A stretch of 64,000 nucleotides of DNA from the NCBI RefSeq assembly GCF_030362935.1, contig NZ_JAUCDY010000008.1, positions 1 through 64,000 of the forward strand, read 5' to 3'. Below are positions 52,666-64,000 of the stretch, piece by piece. Position 1 is the first letter of the stretch, and every line of letters begins with the position of its first letter. The translations under genes were made by a program, and so were the position numbers. Origin of the DNA: Thiopseudomonas acetoxidans (GTDB lineage: Bacteria; Pseudomonadota; Gammaproteobacteria; Pseudomonadales; Pseudomonadaceae). The notes below the pieces were generated by a model. That model saw nothing but the letters and a program-made list of their open reading frames with translations, made no database searches and was not told the DNA's origin.

Positions 52666-52706
52666 CGCCTGAACGTACGCAAACAACGCATCAATCGGAG
52701 GTCTGT

Positions 52707-53858
52707 TTGAATAAGCCAGCCATACTCGCCCTTGCTGATGGCAGCATTTTTCATGGTCAAGCACTTGGCTGTGAGGGGCAGACAGTCGGGGAGGTGGTGT
52801 TTAATACCGCCATGACCGGCTACCAAGAAAGCCTGACCGATCCGGCATCGGCACAGCAGCTACTTGCCTTTACCTATCCGCATATAGGCAATAGCGGTAC
52901 TAACGCAGATGATGCGGAGTCTGAGCGAGTTTGGGCCGCAGGCATGATTATCCGCGACTTGCCGTTACTGGCAAGCAGTTGGCGTGATGAACAGAGCCTG
53001 TCTGATTACTTGGCGGCGCAACAGGTCGTGGCGATTGCCGGCATTGATACACGCCGCCTGACGCGTATTCTGCGTGAAAAAGGTAATTTAGGCGGCTGCA
53101 TTGTCAGCGGTGCGCAAGCGACAGAGGCGCGCGCCTTGGAGTTGGCGCAAGGCTATGCGGGTCTGCAGGGGCAAGCACTGATTGCTAGTGTCAGCACACA
53201 GCAGCCGTATACCTGGACGCAGGCGAGTTGGCAGCTGGCTAGCAATACCTGTCCAGAGGTGGATACCACGCAGCTCAAACAGCATGTAGTGGTCTATGAC
53301 TTTGGCGTACGTCGCAGTCTGTTGCGTGCATTGGTCAGCCAGGGTTGTCGCGTCACTGTTGTACCTGCCAATACGGCGGTGCATGAAGTGCTCGCGTTAC
53401 AACCGCAGGGCGTAGTGTTGTCGGGCGGGCCAGGCGATCCAGCCGCCTGTAGCGAGGCGATTAACACCGTTAAAGCCTTGCTCAGTACGTCTGTGCCGGT
53501 ATTGGCCACTGGCTTGGGTTTTCAACTGTTGGCGCTTGCCACGGGAGCACAGACACATAAGCTGGCTTGCGGTCAATATGGTGTTAACCAGCCAGTGCAA
53601 GACATAGCTACCAAGCAATGCATGATCACCCAACAGAATCACAGCTTTGCTGTGAGTGCAGAGCGTTTGCCAGTTGCGTTGAAGTTGACGCATGTGTCGT
53701 TGTTTGATGGTAGTGCTCAGGGGCTGCAGTACCTTGATAAACCGGTGTTTGGTTTCCAAGGCGTGCCTGAGTTGAGCGCAGAGCCTAATACCAGCGCGGT
53801 TTTTATTGACCGCTTTATTACAGCCATGCAAGCTGAGGGTAATAATCCGTCATGCTAA
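52707..53858 (+). CDS. carA: Carbamoyl-phosphate synthase small subunit with degenerate glutaminase site
   Basis: A 383-residue CarA, the glutaminase subunit that normally feeds ammonia to CarB for arginine and pyrimidine synthesis. The N-terminal domain is normal (KPAILALADGSIFHG, VVFNTAMTGYQESLTDP, IAGIDTRRLTRILREKGNLGG). It aligns with E. coli CarA without gaps at the key positions. The class I amidotransferase triad is broken: Cys269 is Gly (GGC at 53511) in VLATGLGFQLLAL, and His353 is Val (GTG at 53763) in FGFQGVPELS; only Glu355 remains. Ser47, His272 and Gly313 are Ala, Phe and Ser. Gly241, Gly243, Gln273, Asn311 and Phe314 are kept. The open frame is intact and in its operon. TTG at 52707 follows GGAGG. 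Glutamine use should be lost. Confidence 0.93.
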   Translation: MNKPAILALADGSIFHGQALGCEGQTVGEVVFNTAMTGYQESLTDPASAQQLLAFTYPHIGNSGTNADDAESERVWAAGMIIRDLPLLASSWRDEQSLSDYLAAQQVVAIAGIDTRRLTRILREKGNLGGCIVSGAQATEARALELAQGYAGLQGQALIASVSTQQPYTWTQASWQLASNTCPEVDTTQLKQHVVVYDFGVRRSLLRALVSQGCRVTVVPANTAVHEVLALQPQGVVLSGGPGDPAACSEAINTVKALLSTSVPVLATGLGFQLLALATGAQTHKLACGQYGVNQPVQDIATKQCMITQQNHSFAVSAERLPVALKLTHVSLFDGSAQGLQYLDKPVFGFQGVPELSAEPNTSAVFIDRFITAMQAEGNNPSC

Positions 53859-54505
53859 TTAGTTTGGGCGTTACGGATATCTGGACCTACGTGCTGGGTA
53901 CGGTATTTGTTGTGCTGCTGCCGGGGCCGAACTCTTTGTTTGTGCTGGCAACTGCCGCTCAGCGTGGCGTAGGCGCAGGTTACAGTGCGGCATGCGGTGT
54001 GTTTATCGGCGATACGATTCTGATGCTGTTATCAGCCATTGGCATTGCTTCATTGCTGCGCACTGAGCCTATGTTTTTTAGTGTGCTCAAGTACCTTGGC
54101 GCGGCCTATTTGTGCTGGCTTGGGATTAATATGCTGCTGTCTGCGTGGCGCAATATGCGTGACAAGTCGCTGACCAGTGAGCGTATTGAGCAGCAAAAAA
54201 TCGGCCAGCCGTTACGCAAGGCCTTGATGCTGAGCCTATCCAATCCGAAAGCCATTTTGTTTTTCGTGTCTTTCTTTATTCAGTTTGTCGACCCGGGTTA
54301 CGCCCACCCGGGTGTGTCATTTTTGATTCTGGGATTGATTGTGCAGATCATTAGTTTTCTGTATCTCAGTCTTTTGATTTTTACCGGCGCACGCTTAGCG
54401 CACTGGTTTCGTCAGCGTAAGCGCTTGGCGACCGGCGCACTAACCAGCGTTGGTGCCATGTTCGTCAGCTTTGGCGTGAAGCTGGCCACCGCAACCCTGA
54501 CCTAA
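53852..54505 (+). CDS. LysE/RhtB-family amino-acid exporter between carA and carB
   Basis: A 217-residue inner-membrane protein with about six helices. The family motif GTVFVVLLPGPNSLFVLATAAQRGVGAGYSAACGVFIGD is at residues 10-48, and ALMLSLSNPKAILFFVSFF is near residue 125. It starts inside the last codons of carA (7-bp overlap) and lies 15 bp before carB. A gene of this size between carA and carB is the usual Pseudomonas arrangement. The substrate is unknown; arginine or a related product would fit the context. Confidence 0.88.
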   Translation: MLISLGVTDIWTYVLGTVFVVLLPGPNSLFVLATAAQRGVGAGYSAACGVFIGDTILMLLSAIGIASLLRTEPMFFSVLKYLGAAYLCWLGINMLLSAWRNMRDKSLTSERIEQQKIGQPLRKALMLSLSNPKAILFFVSFFIQFVDPGYAHPGVSFLILGLIVQIISFLYLSLLIFTGARLAHWFRQRKRLATGALTSVGAMFVSFGVKLATATLT

Positions 54506-54520
54506 CACGACGAGAATCCC

Positions 54521-57738
<3,218 letters not shown>

Positions 57739-57742
<4 letters not shown>

Positions 57743-58215
57743 GTAAATATCCTATGACTGTTCTAGGAGCGAAAGCCCTAGAGCAGGAGCTAAAACATTT
57801 AAAAACCGTGATGCGCCCACAGATTACTGATGCCATTGCTACGGCACGTGAGTTGGGTGATTTAAAGGAAAATGCTGAATACCATGCTGCACGCGAGCAG
57901 CAAGGCATGGTTGAGGCGCGTATCCAAGATATCGAAGGGCGCTTATCCGCAGCGCAGATTATTGATGTTACTGCGCTGCCTTACACTGGAAAAGTTATTT
58001 TCGGTGTCACGGTAGAGCTGTGCAATCTGGATACGAATGAGACCGTGGTCTACCAGATTGTTGGTGAAGATGAGTCTGACTTTAAACAAAATAAAATATC
58101 AGTCACATCACCCATTGCGCGCGGATTGATTGGCAAGGAAGAGGGTGAAATCGCTGCAGTGCAAACACCTTCGGGGGTGGTTGAGTACGAAATCCTTGAG
58201 GTGAAACATATTTAA
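57739..58215 (+). CDS. greA: Transcription elongation factor GreA
   Basis: A 158-residue factor that enters the RNA polymerase secondary channel and stimulates cleavage of backtracked RNA. The N-terminal coiled coil has the acidic tip in ARELGDLKENAEYHAAREQQG, and the C-terminal FKBP-like domain ends VEYEILEVKHI. The GTG start at 57739 overlaps the carB stop and keeps the KYPMTV start seen in Pseudomonas GreA. Confidence 0.96.
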
Positions 58216-58222
58216 ATTACGC

Positions 58223-58633
58223 ATGCTGCATACCGCGGCAGTGATTTGGATGTTGGCGCAAACCCTATGGGTGGGCGCTCATGCCAGTTATCTGCTGATT
58301 TTTATGCCAGCTTTGCAGCAAATTGGACTGGCGCCGCTGTTGCTTAGTGAAGTGCATGCTGTGGTGCGCCCGGGGTTGTTGGTGTTAACGCTGATGGCTC
58401 TGGGCATACAAATACTTGCACTGTGGCGTAGCAAACCTTTAATGCAATGGATTACTGAGCTGCGTGGGCTGTTAGTCGTGATGGCTGTGGCTCTGTGCCT
58501 ACTTTTGCTCGTTGCGCAGTCGATGCAGCTAACGGCAGCGCCTTGGGCAAGACTTGCTTATGGTGGGTTGTTGAGTATGGGCTTGTTGTTGCTCATCCAG
58601 CCCTTGCCTGAAGCGCCTGAACGTTCACTTTAA
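58223..58633 (+). CDS. Conserved hypothetical membrane protein (DUF4149-like)
   Basis: A 136-residue protein with four hydrophobic helices (about residues 3-20, 48-66, 80-100, 108-125). The start LHTAAVIWMLAQTLWVGAHASYLLIFMPALQQ resembles small DUF4149-type membrane proteins. A gene of this size follows greA in Pseudomonas genomes. Function is unknown. It ends before a strong hairpin. Confidence 0.75.
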   Translation: MLHTAAVIWMLAQTLWVGAHASYLLIFMPALQQIGLAPLLLSEVHAVVRPGLLVLTLMALGIQILALWRSKPLMQWITELRGLLVVMAVALCLLLLVAQSMQLTAAPWARLAYGGLLSMGLLLLIQPLPEAPERSL

Positions 58634-58653
58634 GACTGTCTTGAAAACTGAGC

Positions 58654-58673
58654 AGTCGGGCGCAAGCCCGACT
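58654..58673. terminator. Bidirectional hairpin terminator
   Basis: AGTCGGGC-GCAA-GCCCGACT is a perfect 8-bp stem with a GNRA loop between two convergent genes (58223 and yhbY). A short T-run follows on the minus strand (CAGTTTTC). Confidence 0.7.
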
Positions 58674-58684
58674 TGCAGGAATTT

Positions 58685-58990
58685 TTAAGAGCGCAGCAGG
58701 TTAGATAGTTTAGGGTTGGCTTTTGGGTTTTTGCGGTAAACAAGCGCCATCTTGCCGATGCTTTGCACTAAGATCGAGCTACTTTGCTGGCACAGTTCGG
58801 TTAAAATGGCCTGACGGTCTTCGCGTTCAGCGATACGCAGTTGAATTTTAATCAACTCATGATCGTTGAGCGCGCGATCTAATTCAGCCATTAGGTTTTC
58901 TTTTAAACCTTGCTCGGCGACAGTAACCACGGGCTTAAGGTGATGACCAATGGATTTAAAGTGTTTCTTTTGCTCTTGCGTGAGCGACAT
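58685..58990 (-). CDS. yhbY: CRM-domain RNA-binding protein YhbY
   Basis: A 101-residue single CRM domain protein that associates with pre-50S ribosomal particles. SLTQEQKKHFKSIGHHLKPVVTVAEQGL is the family N-terminus, with the GxxG-type loop replaced by the usual GLKENL form, and ELIKIQLRIAEREDRQAIL follows. It is divergent from rlmE, as in E. coli and Pseudomonas. Confidence 0.93.
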   Translation of the reverse strand: MSLTQEQKKHFKSIGHHLKPVVTVAEQGLKENLMAELDRALNDHELIKIQLRIAEREDRQAILTELCQQSSSILVQSIGKMALVYRKNPKANPKLSNLLRS

Positions 58991-59064
58991 AATGGGCGAC
59001 CTCTGAGTCGAAATGAATAATAAAGTTTGGGTATTTTACCCTAGTGAGTGCTAAGAGGTAAGCA

Positions 59065-59685
59065 GTGGCACGATCGAAAAGTAGCGGACGCTGGTTAAAG
59101 GAACATTTCGATGATCCTTACGTCAAAATGGCGCAAAGAGATGGGTATCGATCCCGCGCCAGTTATAAGCTGTTAGAAATCCAAGAAAAAGATCGCATCA
59201 TGCGCTCCGGTATGACCGTGGTTGACCTAGGCAGTGCGCCAGGAGGCTGGTCGCAGGTAGCCAGTCGCATCGTGGGTGAAAAAGGATGCATGATTGCATC
59301 CGATATTTTGCCCATGGACGGTATGGCCGATGTCGCTTTTATTCAAGGTGATTTTACCGAGCAGGAGGTGTTCGATAAAATAATGGCTGTCATAAATAAT
59401 AGACCTGTGGATCTTGTAATTTCCGATATGGCCCCCAATATGAGTGGTATAAGGACAGCTGATCAGGCGGCGGCGATGTTGCTGTGTGAGCTTGCACTTG
59501 ATTTAGCCATTAAGGTTTTGCGTCCTGGTGGTGATTTTTTAATTAAAGTCTTCCACGGTGAAGGCTTTGATGAGTACCTAAAAGAAGTGAGGCAACAGTT
59601 TGAAAAAGTGCAGATGCGCAAGCCTGCTTCATCAAGAGATCGCTCCCGCGAACAGTATTTATTAGCACGCGGTTTCCGTCCCTGA
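59065..59685 (+). CDS. rlmE: 23S rRNA (uridine2552-2'-O)-methyltransferase RlmE (FtsJ)
   Basis: A 206-residue heat-shock methyltransferase that modifies U2552 late in 50S assembly. The SAM motif is TVVDLGSAPGGWSQVASR. The catalytic K-D-K-E set is readable in RASYKLLEI, VISDMAPNMSG, FLIKVFHGEGF and RSREQYLLARGF. It starts with GTG at 59065 and is followed by ftsH. Confidence 0.96.
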   Translation: MARSKSSGRWLKEHFDDPYVKMAQRDGYRSRASYKLLEIQEKDRIMRSGMTVVDLGSAPGGWSQVASRIVGEKGCMIASDILPMDGMADVAFIQGDFTEQEVFDKIMAVINNRPVDLVISDMAPNMSGIRTADQAAAMLLCELALDLAIKVLRPGGDFLIKVFHGEGFDEYLKEVRQQFEKVQMRKPASSRDRSREQYLLARGFRP

Positions 59686-59811
59686 GTTTCATAATTCATT
59701 AATGCAATTTCATGTATAGTTACAACTGATTCTGCGAAGTTGAAATAAGTGGTGTAACTTTGTAGTGAAGTTTTTAAGTGTTGCGGGTTGAGCAGCAGAG
59801 GGTAGATAGAA

Positions 59812-61743
59812 GTGAATGATTTAACCAAAAACCTACTGATGTGGATGGTGATTGCTGCTGTCTTAGTGACCGTGATGAATAATTTCTCCGCATCGCCAGA
59901 TACCGGCAAGCTAAATTACAGCACCTTCATTGAAGAGGTTAATGCCGGCAAGGTGCAGCAAGTGACGGTCGATGGGTTTACCATCTCAGGCCGTCGTGTT
60001 GATGGTTCGAGTTTCGAAACCGTGCGTCCTGCCATTCAGGATAACGGCTTGATGGGCGACCTGATAGATAACCAAGTGACCATTGTTGGTAAGCAACCAG
60101 AACGCCAAAGCATCTGGATGCAGCTATTGGTTGCCAGCTTTCCGATTTTAATAATTTTCGCCATCATCATGTTTTTTATGCGCCAAATGCAAGGTGGCGC
60201 TGGCGGTAAGGGCGGACCGATGAGCTTTGGTAAAAGCAAAGCGCGTCTGCTGGCTGAAGACCAGATTAAAACTACACTGGCCGATGTTGCCGGTTGTGAT
60301 GAAGCTAAAGAGGAAGTGGGTGAACTGGTTGAGTTTTTGCGTGATCCAAGTCGATTCCAACGCTTGGGCGGTAAAATTCCTCGCGGCGTATTGATGGTAG
60401 GTCAACCCGGTACCGGTAAAACCCTGTTGGCTAAGGCTATCGCCGGTGAAGCGAAAGTGCCGTTTTTTACTATATCCGGTTCAGACTTTGTGGAAATGTT
60501 TGTCGGTGTGGGTGCTTCGCGAGTGCGCGATATGTTCGAGCAAGCGAAAAAACACGCACCCTGCATTATCTTTATTGATGAAATTGATGCGGTCGGTCGT
60601 CATCGTGGTGCAGGCATGGGCGGCGGTAACGATGAGCGTGAACAAACCCTGAACCAGCTGCTGGTTGAGATGGATGGTTTTGAAGACAACGACGGTGTGA
60701 TCGTGATTGCCGCGACCAACCGTCCTGATGTGCTGGACCCTGCTTTGCTGCGCCCAGGTCGTTTTGACCGTCAAGTGGTGGTGAGCTTGCCAGATATCCG
60801 TGGTCGTGAGCAAATTCTGCAAGTTCATATGCGTAAAGTGCCACTAAATGAGGATGTGGACGCGGCGGTTATTGCTCGTGGTACGCCAGGCTTCTCAGGT
60901 GCAGACTTAGCTAACCTGGTTAACGAAGCTGCTTTGTTTGCCGCGCGTTTTGATCAGCGCTTGGTGGGCATGAAAGAGTTCGAGTTGGCGAAAGATAAAA
61001 TCATGATGGGCGCTGAGCGCAAATCCATGGTGATGTCGGAAAAAGAAAAGCTTAATACCGCATACCATGAAGCAGGGCATGCCATTGTGGGTCGTTTAGT
61101 TCCAGAGCATGATCCTGTGTATAAAGTGTCTATTATTCCTCGTGGGCGCGCCTTGGGTGTCACTATGTTCTTGCCTGAGGAAGATCGCTACAGTTTGTCC
61201 AAGCGCGGTATTATCAGCCAAATTTGCTCCCTGTATGGCGGTCGTATTGCTGAGGAAATGACGCTAGGTTTTGAGGGTGTAACAACGGGTGCTTCTAATG
61301 ACATTATGCGCGCCACACAGTTAGCGCGCAATATGGTAACTAAGTGGGGCTTGTCAGAAAAATTAGGTCCTTTGTTGTATGCCGAAGATGAAAATGAAAG
61401 TTACTTGGGTCGTGGTGGCAGCAGCCATATTGGTAAGGTGTCTGGTGAAACAGCTAAGCTTATCGATCAGGAAGTGCGTGAGATCATTGATTCATCCTAC
61501 GAAACAGCCAAGCGTATTTTGGTCGAAAACCGTGACAAGTTAGATGCTATGGCTGAAGCGCTGATGAAGTATGAAACGATCGACAGCGATCAAATTGATG
61601 ACATCATGTCCGGTCGTACAGTGCGTGAACCGAAGGGTTGGAAAGATGATAGTACACCACCACCTAGCGCTAACGCTGAAAAGCCGAGCGAACCAGAGTC
61701 ACGTCCTGAAACACCTATAGGTGGTCCTGCGGGCGAATATTAA
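59812..61743 (+). CDS. ftsH: ATP-dependent zinc metalloprotease FtsH
   Basis: A 643-residue membrane AAA+ protease that degrades RpoH, LpxC and damaged membrane proteins. Two N-terminal helices (about residues 5-23 and 103-120) flank a periplasmic domain. The AAA module has Walker A GQPGTGKT, Walker B IIFIDEIDAVG and the arginine-finger segment LLRPGRFDR, and the zinc site is TAYHEAGHAIVG with a distal Asp. The start is GTG at 59812. A strong hairpin lies between it and folP. Confidence 0.97.
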   Translation: MNDLTKNLLMWMVIAAVLVTVMNNFSASPDTGKLNYSTFIEEVNAGKVQQVTVDGFTISGRRVDGSSFETVRPAIQDNGLMGDLIDNQVTIVGKQPERQSIWMQLLVASFPILIIFAIIMFFMRQMQGGAGGKGGPMSFGKSKARLLAEDQIKTTLADVAGCDEAKEEVGELVEFLRDPSRFQRLGGKIPRGVLMVGQPGTGKTLLAKAIAGEAKVPFFTISGSDFVEMFVGVGASRVRDMFEQAKKHAPCIIFIDEIDAVGRHRGAGMGGGNDEREQTLNQLLVEMDGFEDNDGVIVIAATNRPDVLDPALLRPGRFDRQVVVSLPDIRGREQILQVHMRKVPLNEDVDAAVIARGTPGFSGADLANLVNEAALFAARFDQRLVGMKEFELAKDKIMMGAERKSMVMSEKEKLNTAYHEAGHAIVGRLVPEHDPVYKVSIIPRGRALGVTMFLPEEDRYSLSKRGIISQICSLYGGRIAEEMTLGFEGVTTGASNDIMRATQLARNMVTKWGLSEKLGPLLYAEDENESYLGRGGSSHIGKVSGETAKLIDQEVREIIDSSYETAKRILVENRDKLDAMAEALMKYETIDSDQIDDIMSGRTVREPKGWKDDSTPPPSANAEKPSEPESRPETPIGGPAGEY

Positions 61744-61751
61744 TCGTTCAG

Positions 61752-61775
61752 AGCGCCCTCCATCCGGGGGGCGCT
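61752..61775 (+). terminator. GC-rich hairpin between ftsH and folP
   Basis: AGCGCCCTCC and GGGGGGCGCT pair over 10 positions (one G-U) around a 4-base loop. No T-run follows, so it probably trims ftsH read-through or stabilises the 3' end rather than stopping transcription completely. Confidence 0.55.
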
Positions 61776-61789
61776 GCTTAAGGAATAGC

Positions 61790-62641
61790 ATGCACAGCCG
61801 AATTTTGCGCTGCGGTCAGCATAGCCTAGATCTCTCCGTGCCCCATGTGATGGGCATTCTCAATGTTACCCCCGACTCTTTTTCAGATGGTGGCTGCTAT
61901 AACCATTTTGAGCAGGCGCTAACGCGTGCCCGAGAAATGGTGCAAGCGGGTGCCAGTATCATTGATATTGGTGGCGAATCTACCCGCCCCGGCGCGCAGA
62001 CTGTAACTGTTGAGCAAGAGCTTGAGCGTGTAGCTCCTTTGGTTGAAGCCATAACCAAAGAGCTGGATGTTATTGTCTCTGTTGACACCTCTACACCGCA
62101 AGTGATGCGTGAAAGCGCCAAGCTGGGTGCAGGTCTTATCAATGATGTGCGCGCTTTACGTCGTGAGGGTGCGTTGCCAGCAGCGGTAGCAACAGGTTTG
62201 CCAGTGTGCCTTATGCATATGCGTGGCGAGCCGCACAATATGCAAGATGCACCACATTATGAGGATGTCGCTGCCGAGGTGATTGCCTTGCTGCGCGAAC
62301 GAATCCAGAGTTGTAATCAAGCCGGTATTTCAAGTGATAAGCTGCTGATTGATCCCGGTTTTGGTTTTGCGAAAAACCTGTCACATAATCTAGAATTATT
62401 TAATCGTTTAACTGAATTGCGACAATTAGAGTTGCCGATGCTGGTAGGGGTGTCACGTAAAAGCATGATAGGCCAAGTATTGGATAAGCCTGTAACAGAG
62501 CGCCTGTATGGCAGCTTGGCTTTAGCAGTGATGGCTTTAGAGCGTGGTGCCAATATTTTACGCGTGCATGATGTGGCGGCTACTATAGATGCGGTTAAGA
62601 TGTTTCAAGCAGTACGAACAGCTAAGGAAAGAATACAATGA
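61790..62641 (+). CDS. folP: Dihydropteroate synthase
   Basis: A 283-residue folate enzyme, the target of sulfonamides, joining p-aminobenzoate to the pterin. VMGILNVTPDSFSDGG, DIGGESTRPGAQ, LINDVRAL, LLIDPGFGFAKNLSHN and LVGVSRKSMIG are the family motifs in order. The ATG at 61790 follows AAGGA; a longer frame running back into ftsH is not used. It overlaps glmM by 4 bp (ATGA). Confidence 0.96.
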   Translation: MHSRILRCGQHSLDLSVPHVMGILNVTPDSFSDGGCYNHFEQALTRAREMVQAGASIIDIGGESTRPGAQTVTVEQELERVAPLVEAITKELDVIVSVDTSTPQVMRESAKLGAGLINDVRALRREGALPAAVATGLPVCLMHMRGEPHNMQDAPHYEDVAAEVIALLRERIQSCNQAGISSDKLLIDPGFGFAKNLSHNLELFNRLTELRQLELPMLVGVSRKSMIGQVLDKPVTERLYGSLALAVMALERGANILRVHDVAATIDAVKMFQAVRTAKERIQ

Positions 62642-63984
62642 GCAGAAAATATTTTGGTACCGATGGAATTCGTGGTCGCGTCGGGGAGCATCCCATTACC
62701 CCCGAGTTTATGCTGAAACTTGGCTGGGCTGCCGGTATGGCATTTCGTAAACAAGGGCGCTGCCGGATTTTAGTAGGTAAAGATACGCGTATTTCCGGTT
62801 ATATGTTCGAGTCAGCACTGCAGGCGGGTTTATCGGCCGCCGGTGCCGATGTTATGTTGCTGGGTCCTATGCCTACGCCAGGCATTGCTTACCTGGCACG
62901 TACCTTTAAGGCTGAAGCAGGCATCGTTATCAGTGCTTCACATAATCCGCATTATGATAACGGTATTAAGTTTTTTTCATCCCATGGTAAAAAACTACCC
63001 GATGAGCTTGAAGAGATGATCGAAGAACTAATCGAAACGCCCATGCAGGTTGTGGAGTCAGAGCATCTAGGTAAAGCGTTTCGGGTGAATGATGCCGCAG
63101 GTCGTTATATCGAGTTTTGTAAAAGCAGTGTGCCGACGAGCAGTGATTTTTCAGGCTTGAAAGTGGTAATAGATTGCGCTCACGGTGCCACCTACAAGAT
63201 TGCTCCTAATGTGTTTAGTGAGCTAGGTGTTGAAGTTATCAGCATTGCCAATCAGCCCGATGGCGTGAATATCAACCAAGGTGTTGGTGCCACGGATTTG
63301 GGTGCTTTGCAAAAGGCAGTGGTCGAGCACAGCGCTGATTTCGGCATTGCTTTTGATGGTGATGGTGATCGTGTGCAAATGGTAGACCATACCGGCGTCA
63401 TTCTTGATGGGGATGATTTGCTGTTTATCATTGCCACAGATGTTCAGGAGCGCGATCGCCTGCCGGAAGGCACAGGTGTAGTTGGTACCTTAATGAGTAA
63501 CTACGGTCTGGAGTTGGCATTAAAAGAGCGCGGCATTCCTTTTGTGCGCGCCAAAGTAGGTGACCGCTATGTTATGCAAGAGATGCAGGAGCGTAACTGG
63601 GTTGTAGGTGGTGAAAGTTCAGGGCATATTCTTTGCACGCAGCATCATACTACCGGTGACGGAATTATTGCTGCATTGCAGGTTATCTTAGCGTTAAAGC
63701 GTCGTGGACAAAGTTTGGCAAAAGAGCGTTTGGCTTGGAAAAAATTGCCACAGACGTTAATCAATGTGCGTTATGTCAGTGCTGAACAGAATCCCGTTGA
63801 ACATCCAGATGTGCAAGCAGCCTGTGAGCAGGTGACTAAAGCAATGGCAGGAAGCGGTCGAGTGCTGTTGCGCAAGTCCGGCACTGAGCCCTTAGTGCGT
63901 GTGATGGTTGAAGGGCAGGATGAGGCGCAGGTAATGCGCTATGCACAGCAGCTTGCGCAAGTGGTAGAGCATGTCTGCCAGTGA
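62638..63984 (+). CDS. glmM: Phosphoglucosamine mutase
   Basis: A 448-residue mutase that converts glucosamine-6-P to glucosamine-1-P for UDP-GlcNAc, peptidoglycan and LPS. It begins KYFGTDGIRGRVG. The phosphorylated Ser is in VISASHNPHYDNGIKFF, the metal loop is AFDGDGDRV, sugar binding is by GGESSGH, and the phosphate-binding loop is RKSGTEPLVRVMVE. It ends 16 bases before the window edge; tpiA and secG would be expected next. Confidence 0.97.
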   Translation: MSRKYFGTDGIRGRVGEHPITPEFMLKLGWAAGMAFRKQGRCRILVGKDTRISGYMFESALQAGLSAAGADVMLLGPMPTPGIAYLARTFKAEAGIVISASHNPHYDNGIKFFSSHGKKLPDELEEMIEELIETPMQVVESEHLGKAFRVNDAAGRYIEFCKSSVPTSSDFSGLKVVIDCAHGATYKIAPNVFSELGVEVISIANQPDGVNINQGVGATDLGALQKAVVEHSADFGIAFDGDGDRVQMVDHTGVILDGDDLLFIIATDVQERDRLPEGTGVVGTLMSNYGLELALKERGIPFVRAKVGDRYVMQEMQERNWVVGGESSGHILCTQHHTTGDGIIAALQVILALKRRGQSLAKERLAWKKLPQTLINVRYVSAEQNPVEHPDVQAACEQVTKAMAGSGRVLLRKSGTEPLVRVMVEGQDEAQVMRYAQQLAQVVEHVCQ

Positions 63985-64000
63985 TTTTACTTGCATCGAA

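Noticed and set aside
52578..52706. 43-codon upstream extension of CarA
   Set aside because: It runs through the intrinsic terminator; the TTG at 52707 has GGAGG at ideal spacing and starts the conserved KPAILALADG sequence.
52707..53858. CarA changes as sequencing errors or a pseudogene
   Set aside because: Several active-site positions are changed by codon substitutions in an otherwise intact, gap-free frame with good signals; indels or stops would be expected in a decaying gene.
61721..61789. Upstream extension of FolP into ftsH
   Set aside because: The extra residues have no family match and cross the GC-rich hairpin; the ATG at 61790 has a good ribosome site.

Overview
The window looks like a chromosomal segment of a moderate-GC member of the Pseudomonadaceae. 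The order recN / grpE-dnaK-dnaJ-dapB-carA-(lysE type)-carB-greA-(membrane protein) / yhbY / rlmE-ftsH-folP-glmM is the Pseudomonas arrangement, and MexAB-OprM, MltF, Fpr, the Anr-type boxes and Pseudomonas-style REP hairpins agree. Base composition is lower in GC than classical Pseudomonas, as in small-genome, sludge-type relatives such as the Denitrificimonas/Thiopseudomonas group. That placement is an inference. No rRNA, tRNA, CRISPR array, prophage or complete IS was found.

Layout. 1-6.2 kb: tandem BIME-like repeats and a MexAB-OprM-type RND pump. 6.2-16.4 kb: ybaK, alkA, a FabH-like synthase whose upstream region has been replaced by a 197-bp MITE-like element, mltF, an antiporter, an SH3/M48-peptidase/CHASE2 operon and rlmG. 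16.4-29 kb: fpr, ilvD, small genes, and a signalling section (YbiI zinc finger, NYN nuclease-like, EAL, deaminase, CBS, heme-sensor GGDEF, rlhA) peppered with three identical 140-bp MITEs. 29.4-36.2 kb: aroQ-accB-accC, mdh, fklB, a Cys-tailed small protein behind an Anr box, radA. 36.2-42 kb: anaerobic ribonucleotide reductase with its glycyl-radical tail on a separate 50-residue gene, under a class-II Anr promoter, then a Fur-box-controlled TonB receptor. 42-45.9 kb: ribA, a btuF-type gene, an aminotransferase, sfsA. 45.9-64 kb: the conserved stress/pyrimidine/cell-wall block, with LexA and RpoH promoters readable in the DNA.

The most unusual observation is in carA (52707-53858). The small subunit of carbamoyl-phosphate synthase aligns with E. 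coli CarA without gaps at the glutaminase positions, yet the nucleophile Cys269 is Gly and His353 is Val, with Ser47, His272 and Gly313 also changed. CarB is intact. The enzyme is predicted to be unable to use glutamine and to run on free ammonia, a bacterial parallel to animal CPS I. The split class III ribonucleotide reductase and the MITE families (identical copies with 4-bp TTNA target duplications and a structure-conserving core) are the next most interesting items.
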